Assembly (NCBI GenBank): GCA_001972305.1
Contig: BDDD01000883.1
Location: 186,001 to 250,000, forward strand
Length of the DNA: 64,000 nt
From: Cephalotus follicularis
Lineage: Eukaryota; Streptophyta; Magnoliopsida; Oxalidales; Cephalotaceae
Direction of reading: 5' to 3'
How positions within the stretch are numbered: position 1 is the first letter of the stretch; each line of letters starts with the position of its first letter. The notes under the pieces are model-generated. The model saw only the letters and a program-made list of their open reading frames with translations. It did no database searches and was not told where the DNA came from. This document shows positions 58,201 through 64,000 of this stretch, piece by piece. The position numbers and the translations under genes are program-made.

Positions 58201-60290
58201 ACATGTTTGCATGAAGGGTTGGGAATATTCAGTCATCACATGAGCCTCTCTCATGCTCGTGAGTATCAATCGTACTTAACGCTGCCATTACATGATATTG
58301 GATCATTAAACTTATTTGTGTTGTGCTAACTGCCAATTGAGAAAGATTGAGTATGTCTAACAACCTATATAGATAAAATATGAGAGAAATATTAGCAAAT
58401 TATTCCAATTAGTGTTATTACCATAATTCTTGGCCTTTAGTAATTATGGCTCCTCCCACTATTCTAATCGTATCCCACACCTCCTATATGGAACTCGGGA
58501 AGCCTCTCGCCTCCTAGTGGGGATCAGAATCTATCCAGCATACTATGGTCCCGACTGTCGTCGTGCAAACCATAATACCTGAATAGGTAGGTATGTATAC
58601 CAATTTACATTCAGGACCTCTTGCCCTTAGTATAAGATCCGATACAAGATTAGGCCTACCGGCCCATATAGTCCCAACTGTCGCTATGCAAACAATATGG
58701 TCCCAGCATAAGTCAAACTGACAATCCTCAAAGAAATTAACTTGTCTTAAAACACCCACACGTGACCATGTTATGATGCTAAAACAAAGTCATTTCCTTC
58801 CAGCACAACCCCTGTACTAAAATTGAATAGGAATGGTCATACGGGGAACCTCTGTTGTTACAATGTCATCCCCAATATGTCCACACCATTCAACGAAGAT
58901 GATGGAAGGGCAACGACAGGGCAGCCATATGCCCCACCGCTTATGGACTTATTATTTCCAGTTTGGAGGAATTTGTTGGTCTCATCAAGTTTTATAAGCC
59001 AAGTCATTTATAAGATTCATTTTTATCTTCCAATCCATTTGGAACGACTTACATGATTGGACTTGTTTGGATTGTTTGCAAAAAGAAAACATCCATCTCA
59101 TGCACCCTAAAAGTGACCTGATTTGGGACTGAAACTATTAGTGACCACGCGAGCCAACGTGATCACTTGGTCTCCTAGGTGTACTAATTTAAAATTACAT
59201 TATTACAAATGTTACCACGCATACATGGTCTTCAACTGGTCTTGCAATCTTCTTGATCCTGTCTTCAATCTCCATTGCACCTTTCCTAGAAACTTACACT
59301 AGGTGTACAGAATAAAAAGAAAAAGATATACAAAAGAGGGAAAAGAGATTTCTATTCTACCCCGAATAAAATTAAGAACAAGAAAATTAATATGGCGCGC
59401 GCAAGCAGCCTTATTACAGACCATATGAATTCCAAGAATAATAATGAATTTAAATCATTCACGAAAGAAACCAGAAAGCTAGGTCAAGTCCCAAAGCCTA
59501 CCAGCATGTATAAGAATTTCAAAAAATATAACCAATATATTTAATGAATAAACAAGTAAACAATTCAATATTTAATGATTCGTCGATTTTACTAATGGAT
59601 GACCGAGAATGCAACTCCCACTAAATTAATTAAAATATAGTGTCCCTTAATGTAGCCTCTTACTACTTTAATCTCATGGCACTTCCATGTAATTTGGTTG
59701 AGTGAATAAGAAGAATAATGCAATTAAATATTAGTAAACTAATATTAATATTCCTCTCGAATATCATATTTCCTCTTGCAATATATATTGCATTATATTA
59801 ATGAACATAGTGTATAAGTGAATTAAATTTCCTCTCGAAACACCCTGGTGTGTGCCTGTCCTCTTAACAGCCAGGTTATCTGCCAGACAGACTATACGAA
59901 CCAGTACAGAAAGTTTCAACAGAAAGAAGTGCACACAACCAGTTTTTCAAGAAAAATTATAGTCACTTTATAAATCCTCGTTTATAGATTTCTTAAGCTC
60001 CGTTCGAGATCCTAAATTGTACAACGGATTTTTGAATGCTCCCATGCATCTCAAATACCCTATGTATTAATGTTCGGCTCATCGAACTAGCCCTTAATTA
60101 GTCGATAACACTAGTTCATCCAATTGACAAAATCAACTAGAATGAGCAACATTCCAATTAAACCAAAATTGCCAATTGCACTCAAGGGATGGAATTGCAA
60201 TAAAATAGTCAAGGAAAAAAGTTAATCTACAAGCCACTAGATATCAAATAAAGGTGTTATTATAGCTCATTAGGTCGCTCTGATACCACT
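55287..60290 (-). pseudogene. Decayed interior of copia B
   Basis: Next to the 3' LTR the plus strand reads AATCTCCCACTTGG, a polypurine tract on the minus strand. RNase H and RT remnants occur at about 56240-55970 (SSRFLGLSQSQYID, as in A) and 56640-56540 (opposite A's RT start). Gag-like remnants lie near 58200-58100, the conserved leader module at 58620-58340, and non-coding leader up to the primer-binding site at 60288. Many breaks; the interior is shorter than a full copia. Confidence 0.7.
60277..60288 (-). other. Primer-binding site of copia B
   Basis: The minus strand reads TGGTATCAGAGC two bases past the LTR end at 60291. Confidence 0.9.
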
Positions 60291-62949
60291 TGTTGGGAAC
60301 CCCCTGAACCATGGGGGCAGCAAAGGCTCTAAACGCGGTGGAAGCGATTATAAACATCAATTATGGCATTAGGTGTATAGGGTGATCAATTTTAATGTTC
60401 AATCAAATGATTGATCCCCAAGCAATGGGTTACCCTACCCAATTTCCACAATTGTCCTAATAAGCCTAGGAATCCCAATAGAGCATGTAGCCAAACCAAC
60501 CAACCGATCCAAGCATATGGGAGAAACGGGTTTGGAGTAAGAGTTGCCGTAAACTCTCACATTGGTCACAAACAATTGCATTAAGGGAACACACACAATC
60601 CCTAAACAATTGACCCACAAACCTGAACCAAGAGCAATCCCTAACCCTAAGGAATCGCAACGGTTCCTCCACAAAACTAGGCGGTTCGACCGAGGTAGGC
60701 ATACCCGAGCCACAACTTGAAGCATACATGCTATAACCCATAACGTGTCACCCACAACAAAACCACATACCCATTCATCATGGGTTTGGCCAGGGTTGGG
60801 AAACCTTAGCCCCAATCCGAATCCACAAAGAGGGAGACAAGAAATTGGTTACCTCAAGTGATGGCTCCTTCCTTGAAGAGCTCCATCATCACTTTAATTG
60901 CAAATCCTCCATTAAAGCTCCAAGCTCCAAGCTCCTCCTTGATCCACGCACAAGGAAGATGATGATAGAGGTTTGAGTGTTTATCCTACACTATAAACTC
61001 CATATATAAAGATGATATGCAAGGAACAAATCATCTACACCTATATTGAGCTTTGAGGGGTGAAAGGATGGTTGAAAAAAGGCAGAAAAATTGCACCAGG
61101 CGATATTAGCGTCAACGCCTAACCAATGGTGTCAACGCGTACTTCTTGCAGATCAAAGAGAGAAGAAGACCAAGAAGAGAGAGAGAAAAAAGATTTGTGT
61201 GTTAAGGAATCTTCTCTCAAGCTTTATATACTCTCCTCTAGGCGTCAACGCCAAACTGATGGCGTCGACCCTTCCAGTCTAGGCGTCAATGCCATGCGAC
61301 CCATGGCGTCAATGCGTAAAGTCCGTGGTTTTCATAACGTCAACATAATGCTCTCCATGGCGTCGACGCGATGTATCTGTCTATCATAGGGTCAACGCCT
61401 ACCGATGGCATCGACGCGTAAGGACGAATGAGACTTACTATCTCTACCTGTCTTGGCGTCAACGCATGCTCTTCATGGCGTTGACGTCCAGGGGCTTTGT
61501 CATGGTGTCGACGCATGCTCTCCATGGTGTCAACACCAAAACACACTAGAATCCATGGAGTCGACGCATACTCTCTATGGCATCGACACCCAAGACTAGG
61601 ATAAGACATTTCTCTTCTATTATATTTCAACCCACTGCATGGCATATTTCATCGTGGCAATGCATGGACCTGAATCCAGCATATGAAATACTCACTAGCA
61701 AAGCAATATCCTCTCAATGTTGTCCTTTCACTAAATGACATGTGTCTCTCACACGTGTCAACCAGATCAAAGTCAGGCAGGACCGGGAAGCTTGGTCAAT
61801 ATCTGGTATGCTGATAAGTTTCTCAGAACATTCCGAGTTCTGATACGACCATCATAATAGTCCTCACGACTATTCATAATATGGCCCCGGTGTGAGCTCT
61901 CATCACCCCCGGATCCGTGTATCACCACGTCTATCAGTCCATAATCAGATAGCCATAGCTTTAAGCCCATCTTCAGCATATGTGTCATGTAACCCTCATC
62001 ATTATAGACTCTGACCACGGACAAGGGTGTGGATTAAATGTCCACCCAAAATATTCTGCGACCATATAAATCTGTGAACACATTGTGACTTCGGCGGACC
62101 TCCCTGGAATCACCCTAGATCCAGTCCGCCTAAGCCTAGCCAGGTCTTTCAGTCAATAATGGTCAAGATCCTATAGAGCCATTCATCCATCATTACGGGT
62201 GTGATGATCCCATATTGCGCACTGTGCCCATACGTCTCAATGCAGCTTCCACATGACCCAAAGACAACCCTTTTTCCAGCACCTAGCTAGTGCCGGGGAA
62301 GGTGAAAATCAAAGTCATGCAGTCACTACACAACGTATGCTAGCCGCTTAGGTCTAAGGACACAACGTAGGCTAAGACCTACTAGTCACCAGACACTATA
62401 CACTATCGAAAACAATAGGGATCCTATTGACAAGGGTAATGTCCATCCAGATAGGTTACCTATGGTGGGTCGGTTCAGTGTCATGCTCTCTAGCACGTAC
62501 CCTACATTAGCTTTAGTGCCATCTAAATGGCAATGAGAGAAGTCGTCCTCCATACGAGGGAGCAAACATAATACGGCAAGTCTTTACGGTTCATCGATTG
62601 CCCAGAAAGTGAACCTATGACTTGAAAATTCTATCTGAAGGGACTAAGGATCTCATTCTCATTACCTCTCTAGGCATGAGATCCAACCCCTCAGTGACAG
62701 GGCGCTATATGTGTACTCAGTTGACATGGCGATCAAACTAATCCGCTTTTGACGGGTTGGGATATAACATATAGCCGGTTTTCCATTGTGAATATATATG
62801 CACAATAGAACATAACTGGAACTCAGAATGTAGGATAAGAGTGTAAAGTACATACATGCAGCCAACCATAGGCATGCATGGATTATTCCAATTAAGGAAT
62901 GTATCATATATGTACACCCATTTAGCCACCTCATTTCTTGCAAGGTCAC
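60291..62949 (-). mobile_element. 5' LTR of copia B
   Basis: Plus-strand text starts TGTTGGGAACCCCC and follows the 3' LTR base for base with moderate divergence, including the word array (61110-61590) and TATA box (61231-61221). The last bases are replaced by gypsy LTR G at 62950. Confidence 0.9.
61110..61590. repeat. Palindrome-word array in copia B 5' LTR
   Basis: Same flavour and layout as 53440-53930, with differences between the two copies that are often C/T or G/A inside the word (GTCGAC against GTCAAC). Confidence 0.9.
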
Positions 62950-64000
62950 TGTAATACCCTGTTTGTCCATACGTATTTTCGGGCTTTTTATCTGTTTCGA
63001 TAAGTAGTTGTCTACTTTATGTTGGGTTTATGAGTCGGGCTAACTAATACTAGCCTTGACTTTGGGCATGTCATTATGTGTATGTGTTTTGGTTGAGTTT
63101 TTGTTATTATATAAATACATATTAAATTTATTAAACTTGCTTTTTAAAACCTTTTAAAATAAAAGTCTTTTAATCTTTATTTCTTTTATTTCTTTCTCTC
63201 CCTCCCTTATCTCTCCCATCTCTTTCTCCCTCTCATTACTCTGTCCCGCTTATCTCTCCCTCTTTCCTTCATCTCTCCCTTAAAATCCCCTCTTTTTCCT
63301 TATCCAAACCGATTTTATTTCCTTATTCCCTATCTTACCCGTTTTGTTTCCTTTTTGCTATTTAAGTATGCTAATGCCATCGTTTTCTACCATTCTCTTC
63401 CCTTTGGTTGGTGACTGCTGAACCTGCCATTGTGAATTAGTTGTGTTCTCTGTGTCTCTTGCTTCATCAATCAGGTTTGTCTCTTCAAGGTTCAATTTTA
63501 AAAAGTGTTTTATTTGTATATGTATGGCATTGTCAATCTTGAACCGTATGTTTTCTCTTCTTTTGATTTTTGTCAACAACCATGTTTAAGCTTTGAGAAT
63601 TCTGTGTTCTCCTACAGCTTGTGTCATCATTGCAGGTCAGTTTGTTGCCTTGCTGTGATGGTTATTTTGTTAGTTTTGTCATGAATCCGTTTTTGCATGT
63701 ATAGGCTGCTAGAGTTTAAATTTAATTTTGGCTTCTGCCGTTACATGTACTGTCAATTGTTTTGAGTCTATTAGCAAGCCTATAGACATCTCATGTGTGT
63801 GTTATACAATCTGGTTTTGGTAAATGATAAAGATAATTGGACAGAAAATGGGATTATGCATATGTATGAAATGATTAAGTTCACCTCTCACCTTAAGTTA
63901 ATCACTGTCAACATATCTTTCTTGAATTCAGTGTTGTGTTATCGTTTTAAATGCCATACATAGTCATTTTAAGTGTTGGTAGTCATTTAGCATTGAGTAA
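62950..64000 (+). mobile_element. Gypsy LTR G, start only, inserted in copia B 5' LTR
   Basis: It starts TGTAATACCCTG, like J, and shares the TTTTCGGGCTTTTTA phrase and a pyrimidine-rich tract (63180-63300). The left flank is GTCAC (62945-62949); the right end is beyond the window, so solo LTR or fuller element cannot be told. No word array is seen in the part present. Confidence 0.8.

Larger units (their letters stand above)
36055..62949 (-). mobile_element. Copia element B, inserted in A's RNase H; 3' LTR split by gypsy C
   Basis: B runs right to left: 5' LTR 62949-60291, primer-binding site 60288-60277, interior 60290-55287, 3' LTR 55286-52631 plus its last 10 bases at 36055-36064 (TGTTGGGAAC on the plus strand). 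The 10 bases restore the terminus TGTTGGGAACCCCC seen at 60291. The left flank is ATGAT (36050-36054); the right partner is hidden because the 5' LTR is cut by G. By eye the LTRs differ at 15 of about 170 positions near one end and about 5 of 180 in the adjoining stretch, suggesting an insertion some millions of years old. The interior is heavily decayed. Confidence 0.85.

Overview
The window looks like a stretch of a large, repeat-rich eudicot nuclear genome. I find no host gene, tRNA or rRNA. Almost every base can be assigned to LTR retrotransposons (Ty3/gypsy and Ty1/copia), plus a short cluster of non-autonomous DNA elements at 11.1-12.9 kb. The four primer-binding sites seen match the 3' end of initiator tRNA-Met (TGGTATCAGAGC type), as is usual in plants. 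One assembly gap of 25 N lies at 45656-45680. All retroelements are treated as fossils. Letters are used below as labels.

Left part (1-10985): the window opens on the last 63 bp of a gypsy LTR (P). A Sirevirus-like copia LTR (K, minus strand) follows. It is split by a solo gypsy LTR (J, 543-3285, flanking repeat CTTTT) and by a gypsy element with gag, pol and LTR sequence (I, 4640-10979, minus strand, flanking repeat CCAAC).

Middle (10986-12940): two inverted copies of one MITE family enclose two fold-back elements with long hairpin arms.

Nest (12941-64000): a Tat/Ogre-lineage gypsy element (H, minus) carries pol (RT, RNase H, archaeal-type RNase H, integrase) and, on the opposite strand, an extra antisense ORF. 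At 19921 it is cut by a plus-strand copia element (A). A is cut in gag by a solo LTR (N, 24436-26930). Between gag and pol it is cut by another solo LTR (M, 27234-33387), which holds a gypsy element (L). In its RNase H region A is cut by a minus-strand copia (B, from 36055). B's 3' LTR is cut after 10 bp by a minus-strand gypsy (C, 36065-52625). C's 3' LTR is cut by another copia (D, 37203 to about 44385), and its pol by a solo LTR (E, 44767-46941). D's LTR holds a 1.3-kb gypsy pol fragment (F) between 89-bp identical repeats. B's 5' LTR is cut at 62950 by a further gypsy LTR (G) that runs off the window. The deepest chain is H > A > B > C > D > F, six levels.

The most unusual signal is shared by otherwise unrelated elements: clusters of 6 to 20 copies of a short palindrome-centred word (core GTCGAC or ATCGAT) spaced about 18-40 bp apart. 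They lie in gypsy LTRs (J, N, M, L, C, E, I), in copia LTRs (K, B) and in the untranslated leader of copia A. Each element has its own flavour of the word (CAGTCGACTGT, GCGTCGACGCTTT, GGCGTCGACGCAT, CATCGATGTCTTT, GGCGTTGACGTG). Related LTR backbones (J and N; C and M) carry different flavours, so the word has changed independently of the LTR that carries it. Several clusters sit just upstream of a TATA box. I know of no described system that explains this.
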